From Cristatella mucedo (taxonomy: Eukaryota > Bryozoa > Phylactolaemata > Cristatellidae), in the NCBI GenBank assembly GCA_009760855.2, contig WPIO01000053.1, forward strand, positions 1,567,501 through 1,631,500: a stretch of 64,000 bases of DNA. The letters run 5' to 3'. Both the position numbers and the translations under genes were made by a program. Shown in pieces: positions 44,790 to 59,700 of this stretch (position 1 is the first letter of the stretch; every line of letters starts with the position of its first letter). Under the pieces are notes generated by a model that searched no databases, was not told the DNA's origin, and saw only the letters and a program-made list of their open reading frames with translations.

Positions 44790-47700
44790 CTGCAAGAAAA
44801 GTGATCTTATGGCGATGCCCAAGTTTGCAGTAAGGCAATCACCAAAGTTAGGCGACTTTCGGCTGCGATGGACAGCAATGGTTTGGGGTGTGGCAACGTC
44901 TAGTGTGCCGATGCTGAGAATGTTGAAAAGAAAGTAGAAAGAAATGCAGAAAGAAAGATTATTCGATTTAAAAGCCTCATTTAAATAGCGGTAGGAGAGT
45001 TTAGCAGCTATTGCCAGCGCTTGCCGTAGCAATAAGGATCGCCGAATTCAGGACTCGAACCCACGTCCTGGGTGGCGAAGAGCGAGCGCCTTATGCCTTG
45101 GGCTAAGGCTAGAGGCTACATATTTTCTTCGGCAGGATTCGAGCCCTTGATATGGGTCGTGACGTGCGACCACCTAATCTCCGATAGCCCATTTAGGCAT
45201 GCCCGAGGGTCTCCACACCCGTGCTCGAGCACTGGTCAAGTGATTTCTATACCAAAAGGAGCAACAGGGAAAGCGCATGCGTGCTACGCCCTGACGACTG
45301 TGAACTCGGCGGCTGCCATGGGCGCTCACCAACAGCATGGCGATTAGCAGCAGAACAAGCAGAGCTGTGTGCCTGCCGGCCTGCTCCAGTTTTCGTTGCC
45401 GTGCCTCGTCCCGACAGCCGCCGCCGGAGCCTTCGAAGTCACAGCTGGTGGGATCGGCAGCTGCCACGTCGTTGTCGGCCACTGAGACGTCGCCGACACC
45501 ACCGGCGCCGAGCAGGCACTCCCGCTGGCACGGACGGCCGTGGCTTTCCGAAGCCGAATCGGTGGCGCTGCGACCGGCAGCCGCCTGGCTGCCACCGAGA
45601 TGCCGCGGCAGAAGCGCCTCGTGCTCATTGCAGCCCCCAAAGTCGCCGCTCGAGTGCTCATCGCAGCCACTGCCACCGTCGTCGCCATTTTCGAGCGACA
45701 GTCTGAGGTTGCTTTCCGAGAGAGGGCCGCCTCTGAAGCTCGCATTGACGCTGCCATGGTGGCCGACGCTGTCGCTCTCTGCTTCTGCCGAGTAGGAGGC
45801 AGACAGCGGCTGCCGACCCTCAGCGAGGCGCCGAGGAGGCAGTCCTTCGGCGGCGCGGTCCCCGTCGCCCGCCAGGTGTGTCGGCCGTTGCTGCTGGGAG
45901 GCTTCGGGCTCTGCCGCCACGGCCGCTGGCCCTCCGTTGGCGGCCGGCGGTAGAACGCTTCGGCCGCCCTGATCCTGGGACGCCTGAGACGCCGCCTCGC
46001 CGACGAAGCTGGCTGAAGCCGGAAGTGATAAAGTCTAGAAAGGTCCTGGCTGATTTAACAGCTCCATTTGTGCAGCAGCAGAAGAGCATTAAAAGCGGCA
46101 TTCACCACCCCTCCCGATCCCGTAGCTTGCAGTAAGCAATCCAGGATCGCTCACTGCTCGGCTCCAACCCAGGGCCCGAGTCGTGACCGGCGAGCGCCTC
46201 GCTGATCTACCTCAGTGTTAAGACTCAGATGCTCATACACTTACTTTCCCCGGGAAGTGCAGTGCAAAAGTGCGACCTTACCTGTGCGTGCTCAAAGAAA
46301 CCCGCCTGGTGCTCTGCATAAGCGGCTGCTGCTGGAGCACTGGGGCGTGCATACACTTTTGAACCGGGCTAGTGCGCGTGAATTACATAGTGCACACCAC
46401 GAACCTGCCGCATACGAACAGCTCGCAGGCGAGAGTCCAGCTTGACTGATTAGGAAATGAAGTCAGAATGACGTCAGAGAAACCAATGCCTGAGCACTAC
46501 CTCTTAAGTGACGGCAGAATTTCCTCATCCTAGTTCGCGATAGTTAACAGTAGTACTGATGTTGTGCAGGGGAGGAAAAGAATTACAGTCTTTGCTAGGC
46601 AGCCTACGCGGGCCTCTGACCTTTGACATCTGAACCGCGCCTCTGAACCGAGCCTGGCGGCCCCGGCCCGAGCGTGGTCGGGTATAACCGCTGGGCGGCA
46701 GCGAATGACAGCAACCGCTTGTGACAGCGAGAAAATACAAGCGCGGCTGACTATTCGTGAAGCTGGTCTTTTGAAAACTCGTATTCTGAGCAGCATTACG
46801 TGCTAAGGTATATAACTTGATCTTGTGAGCATGACGCAGGCTAAAAATTAAAGCCTAACCTAATCTATTAACTATAGTATGAGCAAACGCACTTTTCTAT
46901 GGGCTCACACAGCTAAAATTTTCAAGTAGTTTTTAACCATGTCCGCTTAACATCGCGGAACAGCTGTAACTTTGAAGGTGCAGGCCGACCGAGGGACATT
47001 CGATACGATCGAGCTAAAAGCAGAGACGTTGATCTCATCCGATTGGGTGTTGGATCGAGGGCTCGCACACAATGCCGTGCAAGTGGTCTACCGATTTTGA
47101 TCTATCGAGGCCTCATTTTCGGCTGCTAATATTGGTCTTTAAGTATTGGCTTTCAATTGCCAAGGTGTGCCACAGTCGAATCCCTGCAAACTGCCGGATG
47201 AATGCCTAAGTCTTTGATTGCCATTTCGTATCTAGCACATAGCAATCGTTCGTGTCTTGATATTTTCTCTATTTGAACTAGGTTTGAAATATCAACGTTG
47301 TCTGTAAAATCTATTCTTAGTAATAGAAAAAATAATATCAAGAACAATACAAATACTTCATTTCTGTTCTGCCCTAAGAGAGCTAAAGCTCTATCTTGGT
47401 ACTTAACACATACAAAAAAGGAAGCATGTCAATTGGTTTGTTGTACTATGCAAAGTGTCAGCACAAATCAGCACATGCGGGAAAATTAAAATTGCAAAAA
47501 TAATTAAAAATTAAGAATTAAAAATAATTATTTGAAACTAAAATTATAATTAAAAATTTAAAAGATTAGATGCTAAGCGACTCGAGTCTCAAGAACCAAA
47601 CGACGTATATACAGGCCAAGAGCATGGCTCGACAAGACAAACCAGCATCGCTAAAGTGGAACCACCAACCATTCTTCCTCTGCCGTTCCAGGCTCTTATC

Positions 47701-50700
47701 CCTGAGTCAATACTAGACTCACTGCGACGTCACCATACCGTTACACAAACTGATAAGCCGGGGCAAATTTGATGCCATTTACCATTGCCTGAGTACGCTG
47801 GCGGCAGGTGGTCTCCTCTCAGGGGATCCCATCGATGCTTCAGTATCATGCCAACGATTGTAGTGACGATACAAAGGGCGAGCACAGCCATCTGTATGAC
47901 CAGCTGAAATATGTACAAGAACATTAGAAGGCCGTATATGCTTTTCCTTAAAAGAGCAATGCACTTGCACGAGTCACCCTGGCTAAATCCGCAACGGAGC
48001 CTCGATTTCCTCTTTCCAAGTTGACGTAGGTCAACCAGCAGCAGAGAGGCTACTACTGTACCAATAGAGCCTTCACAAGTCCTCCCTCATTCGAGGCCTC
48101 ATTCATAGCTGCCAGCTCTCGACCATATTGGGCAGTCAAACACTGGGACGTGCCCAATTTGCAATTGGGAGGGCAGTATCTTTTCCCTCCATATTAGGCT
48201 TTAAAGAAGCGTAAATGGCACATTCTATACCGAATGCGAGCTTCAAATGGTAATGGTACAATGAATTCGACCTTATTTCCAACCTGTGACCTCATAACCT
48301 CGGCCGGCATTGGCAACGTAACTTAATAAACTCGGCCGGCATTGGCAACCTCATTTGCAAGGCAAACCTCTGGAAACATCACCCTAGCAGTACTCAAGGG
48401 GTAGAGAGCAGTGTGAAACTGTTCATGTCGCGAAAGGCAGCCCAAGAGATCTAGAATTTGCCGTGCATCAAAGAGCCGTCATGAAAACCAAGTCACAAGA
48501 TTAGCGTTATTGCATTGCATTCACAACACAAGTGCTCGTAACCTAGCCTAGGGTGTGAGTCTTGCTAGGCTTCAGCAGGTATGTCGCTGCTTGTCACTAA
48601 AATATTAAGTCATCAGATAGATTGTTATGTCGAACCGGCTGGCAAGCAGCCAAACAAGCTGGTCCCCGGAGATGAGCTGGTGAGCTGGCAGATAGCCAAG
48701 CAGAATGACAAAATACTAAAGACAGACTAAAAAAGACAAAGGCTTTGGTAGAGCAGATATTAGATTAAAGCCATTGCCTAGTTCCCACAGGCAGGCCGGC
48801 TGGTCCAGTCGTACAGCCATTTCTTGTCAGGAGATTTTGTTTATTCTCATGTCACATGTCTTAAGGAGCATGTTGCTCTGAATTTACATAAAGCTCTTAA
48901 AGCCCAAGGGAGTTATCTGCTTTTTTCAATGCCGATGTTTCTGTATCGATAGGCACGTTTCCATCTCAATATTTATCCATGTCTTCATTTTCATCCCCAC
49001 CTACACCGTCATCTCTCCTCGTGCAAATCTCAATCCCTTTGGAGGCCGTGCCTTTAGTTCGTATGCTCCCAAAGCCTGGCACTCACTCCCGACTAGCGTC
49101 GCGACATCTCCCGACTTGACCAAATTAAAAAAACAAACTGAAAACGAATCTATTTGTCTCAGCCTTTAGTGGGTCCATTTGATTCTTCCTTTATGTGCTT
49201 ATGCATGCTGACACTGCATGCCGCCACTAACCATGTTGTTCTTGCTCTTTATTGAGCGAGCTACCACTAACCAGGCGATCGTGTTTCCTGTGCAGCAAAT
49301 GTAAAGTGCCTAGAAGGAAATTAAGTTCTCTGGTGGTGCTATATAAAATGTATTTTCATTATTAATATTATTGTTATAATCTCCATCTCAATTTATATCT
49401 TTCGCCGTCTTGACCTCAATCTTCGTATGTGCCTCCGTCAATAACTCCATAAAGCCACAAGAACTAAGAGGTCTTATCGTACTTTTCTGTACTTAGTCAA
49501 GCTTTTCTGGTGTCTATTAAATAGCCAAACGTTTCCTGCTAAAAGAAAAATCTATACAGCATTGAGAAGCCCAGTGAAATAAATGGACAATTAACGACAC
49601 GAAAAGCAGCAAAGAGACATCGTCCCTAACTCTAACTCCATATCCACCTTACTTTTTCATCTCCACCTCGTGAGTGCAAAATGGTTTAAATCTGAGAAGA
49701 AGGGTGAATGCAATTATTTGGGCACGTATAAAAGTGTGTATACATCGATTAAATCTCAAGTATACAGGAATTCCGCACAGTGAGCAAATCACACACCCAC
49801 AAGGGAATCCTCGCAGTCGAAACGACTTGCATTCCCACGATCAATCCCCGAATCGCCTACCCTTGTGACCGAAGTATCTACACTGAAACATATGCAAGCA
49901 AAACATCCATGCAAAATTGTCGGAAATCTAAAGCAGGCATGCGAACCAGCTGCCTGCAGTAGTTAGCAACCCCCGTAGTAGCAACCAGCAGCTGCAGCAG
50001 CCAATGCGAGAGCTTGTAGTCAGCAGAAACTATCGGATGCAGCAGCAGGCAGCAGCAACACCGGAGACTGTGGCGGCTGCAGCCAGCTTGTGCAGCAGCA
50101 GCAGCAGTGGCTGCAGTGGCAGATGCAGCTGTTCGGGCCGAAGCAGTGGAGTCAGCTGGTGGTCAATGGTGACCTGCCAAGCTTATGTAGTTATGCCTGT
50201 TCCCTATGCACCGACGATTCGGTCTACTACCTAAGTAGATTTTTTAATAACGGGTTTAATTTAGAATCAGCAGTATTTATGTTTCAAAGTGACTCAGTCT
50301 TGTAAGTGCATTATTATTATTATTACTTGCAACTAATTTTATTCGCAGTGATATAAAAGCTCGGCCGAATCGCAAGCATAGTTTGGTACACGAGAAAGTT
50401 CACTTGAGAGCTGCCAGGCTGAAAGTTCACTTGAGAGCTGCCAGGCTGACACACCAGCTTTTGACTGCCTAAGGGCCACTGCTGTTCTCGCTGCCGCGGT
50501 GGCAAGACGAGATGGCGACGCAGGGATACAAATGAAGGTACCTGCACGAGGGCTGGGGTCCCTGCTGCCTGATCGCCGTGGCTCGGCGACGTGGCACCTA
50601 GCCAGACTGCCAGTACCATGATGCTGACGAGTGCCAGTGGGATTCTGCAACCACAATTCGGTCACGATTTTGCTACAATTCTGTCACGTGGAAAAACCGC

Positions 50701-53700
50701 GCCTGGCAGCACTTTCTCAGTCGCGACGCAGCAGCTGAAGCCGCGGGGACCATCACAAGCTGGGTAACTGAGTGGGTAGCCAAGCTGGGCCACGACATAT
50801 GTGTCAAACTCACACGTAGCCAGCCAGCAGTAGGAGCCAGGGCTTGCCAAGACGAGGCTGCAGCTGCCCTCTATCTCCATCGCGGCTGGAGTCTGCAGGC
50901 CTGTGAGCTTGTGCAGCTAGCGTGATCGAGATCAGCGCGGTGAACAGGCGTGAGCCCTGCAGGCCATATGTAAAGACGGCGAAGCTAAGGCAGCTGCTCC
51001 AGCTAGCAGTGACCTTGAGCACCATGACCTCGCCGAGAGGCCCCCCTGCCTGCCCTGCTGGATCTGCATGGCTGCCGAGGACTCCAACGGCAACGAGGAT
51101 CTACAAAGAGAACGTAGATCGAGTCAAGGTAATTGCAACTCTGTTTTTCAGACCTCCCGGCCTGAAAGCCCTCAATCGTCTGCAAGTGGTGCAGAACTCG
51201 GCACCAAAACTCGCCCGGTCTGTCGTCAGCAGCTGGCTGTCACAGCACACCACTTCTACATAAGCTTTATAGAATACCAATAAGAAACTTGAATCGATTC
51301 ATATATCCTCTGTATGGATTACAGGTCTCGTAATTCGCTCTTACCTTTCTCTATCTGATTTCCTCGCTACTGAAGTGTGCTCTCAAGCCAACCACTTCCC
51401 AGAGTCTAGTAATCTCACCCTACCTCATGCTAAATAGAATTATTTGGGCAACCAATCCATTAACTAGCATGCACCGACAGTCTGAAAGTTTCCTTCCATT
51501 AACGGTCATTACCACCAAAGGTGTAATATTCTTCAAGTCTCAACTAAAGATGCGTCTCTTACGGTCAGCTTCCCTTCGCCCATTTTATGGATTTGTCTCA
51601 TCTCCTGTTCGCTTTGCATGCACCTATGTGCACGAGTCAGTGCTTGCTACTATACAGAGGTCTGACTAGCCGGTGGCCGTGTGTATCTAAATGTTTGCTC
51701 AGCATGCTGGCCTAAGCACGATACTTGTTTGCTTTTACATACATGATACCGCGAATCTCAATAAACCTTGGGCACTGATTCTATCAGCTACCTGCTTTCA
51801 GCTACATAGCATTGCCAAAATTAGGGCTTGCTTGAACAAGGTATACTGCATCCAAATTGGTCAATGCATTTGCGACATCTCGTCTCGACTTCTGTAACTC
51901 ACTGCTAGCTGGTCTACCGGCCTGCGAAATCAGGCGCTTACAACTGGTGCACAACTCTGCAGCTAGGCTTGTCTGCCGCGAGCGTCGCAGCTGCCACGTC
52001 ACACCAACATTCGCCGACCCGCACTGGCTACCGGTCGAGAAACGCATCGACTTTAAGGTTTTGTCAATCACTTTTAGGTCCCTTCATTCTTTGGTTTCAG
52101 CGTACCTATAAATCCTACTCCACACAAGGCGAAGAGTCGTTTTAACCATACCTCATACGAACCTCAAAACCGTTGGAAACCGTGCCTTTAGTTCCTATGT
52201 TCTCAAAGCCTGGAACCAGTAATGAAGGTGCTAGCCACGACCAAGGTTTAGCCGAGGTCGTGGGTTCGAGCCCCGTGGCTTTTGCGAAGCGCCTGGACAG
52301 AGATTAAGTTCTCTTTGGGTGCTATACTAATGAATTATATATAGCTATATACCCCTCACTACCAATGCACTCGGCAACTTCCCTAATAAGAAAAATTTTA
52401 TTATTACAGCATTTGATGAGTCTTTGTGATTTTTCCTTTGTGTGCTTGTACCTGCTTACACTATGCCTGTTGCTTGCGGATGTTACCGCTAAATATTTGG
52501 TAGTGCTTTCTTTGCAGCGTCTTGAAGTGCCTAGAGAGAGATTAAGTTTTCCGAGGGTGCTATGCTAATAGCGGCTTATTATTTTTTATTATTATTATCG
52601 ACATGAGCACAGTTTGTCAGAAAAAGCACCAGCGTCGAAGCCAAAAACTAAAGCTCTGCCGCTCGAGGCGTTGCACGTGACATGCACAGGTAGGTATAGT
52701 CAAACGTAGGTAAGTAATGACTGGCCCTGGTTTGTGCGCTATGATTCGTTAGTTTTGCTGCGGCTACTTTAGCAGCACTACATCCCCAAACCCGTCGTGC
52801 AGGCGGCTGCGAGGTCTGCACGGTGTGGAGCCCTTCCTCCTTGTGGTTGTAACAATATGCGTGTCCCTCTGTAACTCCAAAAAGCCAAGAGGACTGAGTA
52901 AGGTTTAACGGTGAAGTTAGCAGAAGTGCATTCGAACTTTACAGAGCACATTTAATAGCCAACAGTTTTCCTCTCGCTAAACGTCGAATTCAAAGGCGTG
53001 GCGAAATATTTCGATGCCATTTGAAGAAGAAAAGTGTGACAGCAAGTAACGGTGCGAAACGCCAAAACCAGCAACAGACGGCAGGTTATTACTACCGTGT
53101 AAGAAGGAGCCGATCCTGCAGAGCAGAACGTGCAGAGCGAAGACATAGAGTGGCTTGAGCGCATTGCATTGTCTACTGCGTGCGAGAGTGCGGCTAGCTT
53201 GCATGCAGGCGCGCAGGCGTGCACCAGCGGTACATGCACCGCTCAACCCTACCTGACAGAGGGCAAGTCCGAATGAGAGGGCCTGTGGCATACGCAGCGC
53301 CCTCGTCGTCGGCGCCAGCACGGCCATGGCCCAAGGCTGCAATTCGAGAAGTGAGTCATCACGAGCCGCGGAAAGAGGCGCAAGTACACCTTCACACCGC
53401 AGCCGCTGCGCCGAGCATCCATCCGTCGGCTAAGAGCGGGTGCTCGCCGAAGGTGCTTGCTGCATGGCGGCGTCCCTGTGGACCCAGATTATGATAATGT
53501 ATCGGAATGCAAGATAAACCTATATGCATCCAAGATAAACGGTAGAAGCTCACGATGTCCCTTTGTGTCTGCGATTCACATATGCTAGCCTCAGCCTACA
53601 AACTCCTCGCAATCGCAGTTAATCGTCTTGAAATACGGTTAGCAAAGGCTAGCACTGCAACTAAAAGCCACCGAGGCAAATGCTTTTTCTCTACACGCAT

Positions 53701-56700
53701 CAAGAATCGGCTGCTAGAGCATTGGTTGCTTACGAATGAAACTGTATTTCACCTTCGAGATTAATGGCCTACAGGGTGAGTTTTACTTTTTTTTTTCTTC
53801 GGCCGAGAAAACAACACGGCAGGGCGCGGTTGACTAAAAGCAGAGCGCAAGTTCTGGCTATTTAAACATTCCTAGTACCGATATTAAAAATTTGCAGAGC
53901 GCAAGTTCTGGCTATTTAAAAAATCTTAGTACCGATATCGAAAATTTGCAAGCCAATTGCAGAGCTTGTACCACTCCTAAATAGTTACTATCTAGATATT
54001 GCTCAACGAGATCCTGAGTTTTGCTTTAGGTTTCCGATGAAGAATATACATTTCCGTGACTTAACCGTGCATTCACTGCATATTGGCATTCACTGATCTG
54101 GGATGATCCCAATATCCTTAATGGCGTCTCATTCAAGATCAAATGTCGTTTCCATGAAGCACAGCAGCTTCACTTTCCAAGATTTGCGCATTTTAGGAGT
54201 AACAATTATTAGCAACAATTTTGGCTTCAGCTATTAAAAACAATAGTTCTCCGTGTGCACCACAAAGCTTGCCAGCAGCGGACTCGTGAAGAATACTCGA
54301 ACTCGTGAATCGATGAAGTCACTTGAAGCCTTGAAATCGCGGCTGACGACTTCCTTGCAGTGCCGAAGCGTATGACACGTACCGCGCGTATGACGCGTAC
54401 GACAGCAGCGGAGAACGGCAGCAATGAAGAGGGCGAATAGCTTAACAGACAAAGCGTGACAAGTCTATCTGCGGCAGCGGCAGATGGTCGCAGACGTTTA
54501 ATATTGACTGTGACGTATACCACATCTGTTCTGGTTCAAAGCCCAGGACTTAAATCTGCTCAAATGCCAAGACAAACTCCTGAAGCGCCACTTAAACGGA
54601 TTTGCCTTTTATTTTACCCTGGTCACACGTTCTCGAGTAGTCTGTTCCTGGCCATTATTATTCAGGAACCGCGAATGATTAAATCAAGTCATAATCCGAT
54701 TGATTTAGCAGGCCGCCATTTCAAGATGAAGGTTCAAGTAAATAATTCTATCCTGCTTGTAAAGCTCTGTGTTGCACGCAGCTTGGAGTTTGTGTTGCAG
54801 TTTACAATTTACAAAAAGCCAGAATCGCACCAGGCTAACAATGATGCAAGATGGCAGTGTTGAGTACGTAAAAGCCCACACAGTAAGCTCATTCCTGGAC
54901 TTTTCCGGTCGCAAGTGGCTCTTCGAAGAAGAGTGGTAACTGAGACCAATAAAAAATACTAGCTGATTTAACAGCCTCATTTCTATAGCGGTTGAAGAGC
55001 CTTATGGGTGTCATCACCGCTTGCAGCTAGCAATAAAGGGTCACCCACTGTAGGGTTTGAGCCCACGACCTCGGCCGTGAAGAGCGAGCATCTTACCTCT
55101 TGGGCGATCACGGCCATGCACAGGGCAAGTTATTATGTCTGAGTTAAACTCGGGAGCAGGGGCACACGCATTTGATCGAATCGGTAACGCGGCTGGCTGT
55201 GGATTATAAATTGGCAGAAAGCCACGCGGGAGCTAGTGACCATAATGCTGGACGACCCTCATCCAAGAAGAATTTGTAAGTGTATTTATAGGTTGGCGGT
55301 ACTCCTTCTCTGACTTTCGCCAGAGTAGCAAGCTTTCGCAGTGCAGAGGACCCATTAAGTGCCTCCATCGAGGAAAATCTCAATCGTAGAAAATGGTGCG
55401 GCATAGGTAATAGTTCGTAGTAGCGATCAATTGCAGGAAGTCGTGCCCCTGAAGCCTCATTAAAGCAGGTCCTGTCTAGCTGCAGGCTCAATGAGAGTGT
55501 TCACAAGTGGCCAGACGATCGTACCTAACGACGTGACCGGCGAAGTTCAGTTGCGTAGCTCACGATGCAAAGCTCAGCAGCTAGCTCCGGCACCCTCAGT
55601 TCTCCCCCAAGAGTTCTCCGCAGATGGGCACTCAGAGGTTCGCTCAGGTGTGCACTCAGAGGTGCGCTCAGGTGTAGCCGAGTTAGCACCCGTCCACCGG
55701 CCAACCGGCGGCCATAGTGCAAACTCACCGTACACGCCACTGATAGCAGTGCCACGTCGAAGGAAGCTTTTTGCAATACGTCTAAGTAATCCACCGTAAT
55801 AGCCTTCACTGAAACCATGATTGCTGAAATGAACATCAGTGGTGCCGATGCCACCGTGCACAGCACCATCGCTGCTGCTACCTAAAACGATTTAGCGTAG
55901 CGTAAGGATCAACAAAAAGAGGGGAAAATTTCGACGCCCATGCTCTAAACGACAATAGTCACGCGGTTTTTAACACGAAGGATGTCATTCAGGCGTTCTA
56001 AAACTGCTGGAAAATTCCTCCTGTGCGCTTCACTTTAAGCAATATTCTTGTACACGACAAGCGTCGAGGCGAACTTTCAGCAACGATAGACAACGACTTG
56101 CAAAATCCTAATCGCCTGAAGATTTTCTGGAAGAGTCTCGTACATACAAGGTCAGGCAGAACAGCATAATAGCTGGCATAGACGAATAGGCTCGGCGCAG
56201 TCGGTATAGTCCCGTAAAGGTACCCAAACGTAGCGTAGTCCACTGTGCTGTTCGAATCGACACCACAACCAAGAAGCCACGCGAATTCCATTGTGATGAA
56301 AGGAAACAAGATCCTGCCAATCGAAAATAGAGTTCAGCCTCAAGCCAGGTGACAAGTGCGAGGAAGGCAAGTTCAGACTCATGCTGGCGTACATTATCCC
56401 ACGCTCGCTTGAACGCGGTGGCGACGCCATTTCGCCTTTTCGCGGGTGCGTTTTCCTTTGTATAACGTTCATGCAGCAGCTGCCGCATGAACTTCCTGTC
56501 CGCCGCCATGAGCTGCAGAGTGGTAGCGGCATCGAAGCGCTGCCGCGTCGTGGCGTGGCACTCTCTAAGCAGATCTCTACGACCGCGACCTAATTGCCGG
56601 CTCAGTACTTCACTAAATACGCACCCGCTGAGGGCCAGACACTGCCACCGGTTCCTGCTGCCACAGTGCTATGCGCTATGTATCATGTGCTATGCACTCT

Positions 56701-59700
56701 GGGCCTGAGTGGACCAGATACTGCCACCGGTTTTGGCTCGTGTACGCTCTAGATAAGTCTAGAACTTCAACCAAAGATCCCGCTGAATTATTTTGAGAAT
56801 ATAACCCCTTCGAAGTTATTAGACTACACTCAAATCTTTACGAACAACAGCCGTCCCTCGCCATTTCAAGCTTAAATTGTCGGTTCACTCGATGGCGGTT
56901 TTTCAAAATATATTCATTAACAAGTTGATCGAGAAAATGAAAATAATACAGCGCACGCTTAGTTGTCTGGAATCAAGTATGCACCTCTGTATTACAATTA
57001 AAATTAAAATTACTGTACACATAGACAGTGGGCCTGTGTATTCGAACACCCCCGAAAATCATTCTCCAGGTGCAGCACCTCGACCACTCCTTGTTTGTGG
57101 GCAAGAGCTTTTTCCAAAAACCTGGATGTAGTGAAAACAAGCCAAACTAGGCGTTCTGTTCACTGATTGGCTGTCCTATCCTCTTCATATCCTGGCCACT
57201 GATTGGCTCAGCCTCACGAAAGTTACTTTCTCTCATCGTTTCATTCATTTCTTTCATTGCTTAATCATTGAACAAGTTGCACTATTTTTACAGGTAAGTG
57301 GTTGCGCGTAAGAAATGTGTGTATGTAATATAAATGCGTAAATGTACAACAATCATATATTTTTAGCGTCTAATATGTCTTCTTTTCTCTTATTTTGTCC
57401 AATCTATTTGGTAGTACGAGTGTAATGGTGACTAAAGCAGTGTTATTTTATGTCCAGAGGGCTCTATTCATGTTAAAAACCATATTTAGAGGGTCGTGGA
57501 CATGTCTTATATGCTCTAACTACGAAAAAATTCAATTTATAAATAAAGAATCCTACATCGGGGAGAGTCACCTATCGAAGTAGAGTCTGAAACTGATTAG
57601 CCGCGATAAGCGAGAGAAGACTGCATTTGATTATCACTGTCACGTTGTAGCCGAAACAACAGAAACTATGGCCACATCTTTTGGCTATACAAGACGAGGA
57701 TTCGCACTTACAGCTTGACGGCAATGAGAAGGCTGCAGACGAGCAGCGAGCGGCCAAGATGGGCTCCTGGCAGCTTGCCAACGACACTGAGGCCAAGGTA
57801 GAACAGTGCTGTTCCACTGAATGACTGACCTACACGGAAAGCGGTTCCAGCGCCTAGACAACGCATTCAGGCGCGGCCATGTCACACACACAAACACGCA
57901 AACACGCACACAGGCGCAAACACGCACGCACGCATGCACGCACGCACATACAAATACACACACAAACATGACGTAGCATTCACGGTCGTTTTAGTAGGCG
58001 TTCGAAAAACTTAGAGAAGAAACTTTCGAACTTCGAAAGCTTGTCATTCTGTCATTCATTTCTGTCAAAAATTTTATTTCTTCTTCCTAACTTGTCTGTC
58101 TCTTTCCTAACCCACCCTCCATGTATGCTCCTTACGGTAGCAGTGATATATTTCTAGCAACTTAAGGAAAAAACATCTTTCTTACGCACTTTACAGATTT
58201 TCAAACCACAATTTTCTGTACGTTATTGATAAAATGAACGATATGTATTTGTAAGCACAATCAGGGCAATTCACTTGGATGGAACGAGGGCGATGTGAGG
58301 AGTAAATGTTTCGTTTGCTCCTTTTTAATGCCGTTCAGTTCAGAGATGCAATAGCGCACTTCAGGCAACATCTTACAAAACTGCGTATGAGCCCCTTTAA
58401 AGCCTGGTTAGTTCGCGAGAGCACTCATGAGAATTTACAACCATAAATGCTAAAACGCTGGTTGATTGATCGCATAAAAGAATTAGCGTTTCGCTAGGTT
58501 TTGGAACCGATCCACGCTCTGGGCTGCTATAGAGCCAATGTTCGCACATACAGGAACATGATTGTGAGCAATCAAGCTCAATCTGCAGCTAAAACTGTTC
58601 AAGCAGCACGACACGGCCTACTAGATAGAGCAATGCTGGTTTGGCCCAGTCGTAAAAGTGCTCACCCCGACCAAGGTCAAGGTGAATGCAGTTGATAGCC
58701 GAGATAGTGGGCTCGAGTTCTGTGGCACATGTGAACGACTGTACTGGTTAATAAAGTTCTCTTAGGGTGTTATTCAAATGAATTATATTAAAATAAGCGA
58801 AACATTATCGGATAATTTGATCGGATAAAAGTGAATGAGGTCGTCGAACTGACGATTCCGCCCAGCGATAGGCATGAATGGACCCTAAGGGCATTTTCTG
58901 CCAACAATAGGAATGAACTTGGGCTCAGCTGATTAATTGTTAGAGCTGCTGTCCGAGTGACAGTCAATAACCAGGTCCTCTCTGGCTGGTGCGACCCATT
59001 AAAAGCATGATCGACATAACCGCGCCGACCAAATCGCACCGATAAAAACGCGTGGTCAAAGTCGCACCGAAAAAACCTCGCCCAACAAAACCGTGCCGAT
59101 GAGCGAGCGACTTAAGAGACAGATTGTAGGAAATTAATAAATTTTTTTATATAAAGCTGTCAAAACTACTATAATAATATTGATTGTACAAATACTTGAA
59201 GAATTATCGATACTTGACTTGGTAGGGCTAAAGGTGAGTGAGTGTGTCGAATCAGTCAAACCTGATTTGCCAGCAATAGGCCCGAATAGACCCTGAAGGC
59301 GCAACATTTCCGGCCGGCATTAGGAATGGATTAGGGGTCGGCTGCATAGCCGTCAGAGCCGTTCCTCTCGCGACAGTAAATAACCAGGTCCGCGCCGACT
59401 GGACCAAGGAAAAAAACAGCCGCAGAGTGACAGGCGGTGGTTGCGACGAATAGAGCGTTTCCAGCATTGCGAGCGCGCCGATCGCGCCACGCGCGCTCTC
59501 ACCTAGAACGTCAGCGAACTGGTGAACGGCAATCGGCAGGCTGTGATGGAACGCCAGGTTTGCGAGCACGCCAATGGCGGTAAACAGCGTGACAGGGTTG
59601 AGTGCGAGGCCCTTCAAGATCTGACCGCACAATCTCGGACTGCTGGCAGATACTCGTCGCCTCGCCTCGCCCGCCGCTCCTCCTCCTCCTCCTCTTCCTC

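Noticed and set aside
55204-55491. Minus-strand open frame tested as a GPR155 exon between exons 5 and 6
   Set aside because: Hydrophilic and not matching; the exon at 53336-53253 fits the expected 28-codon segment exactly.
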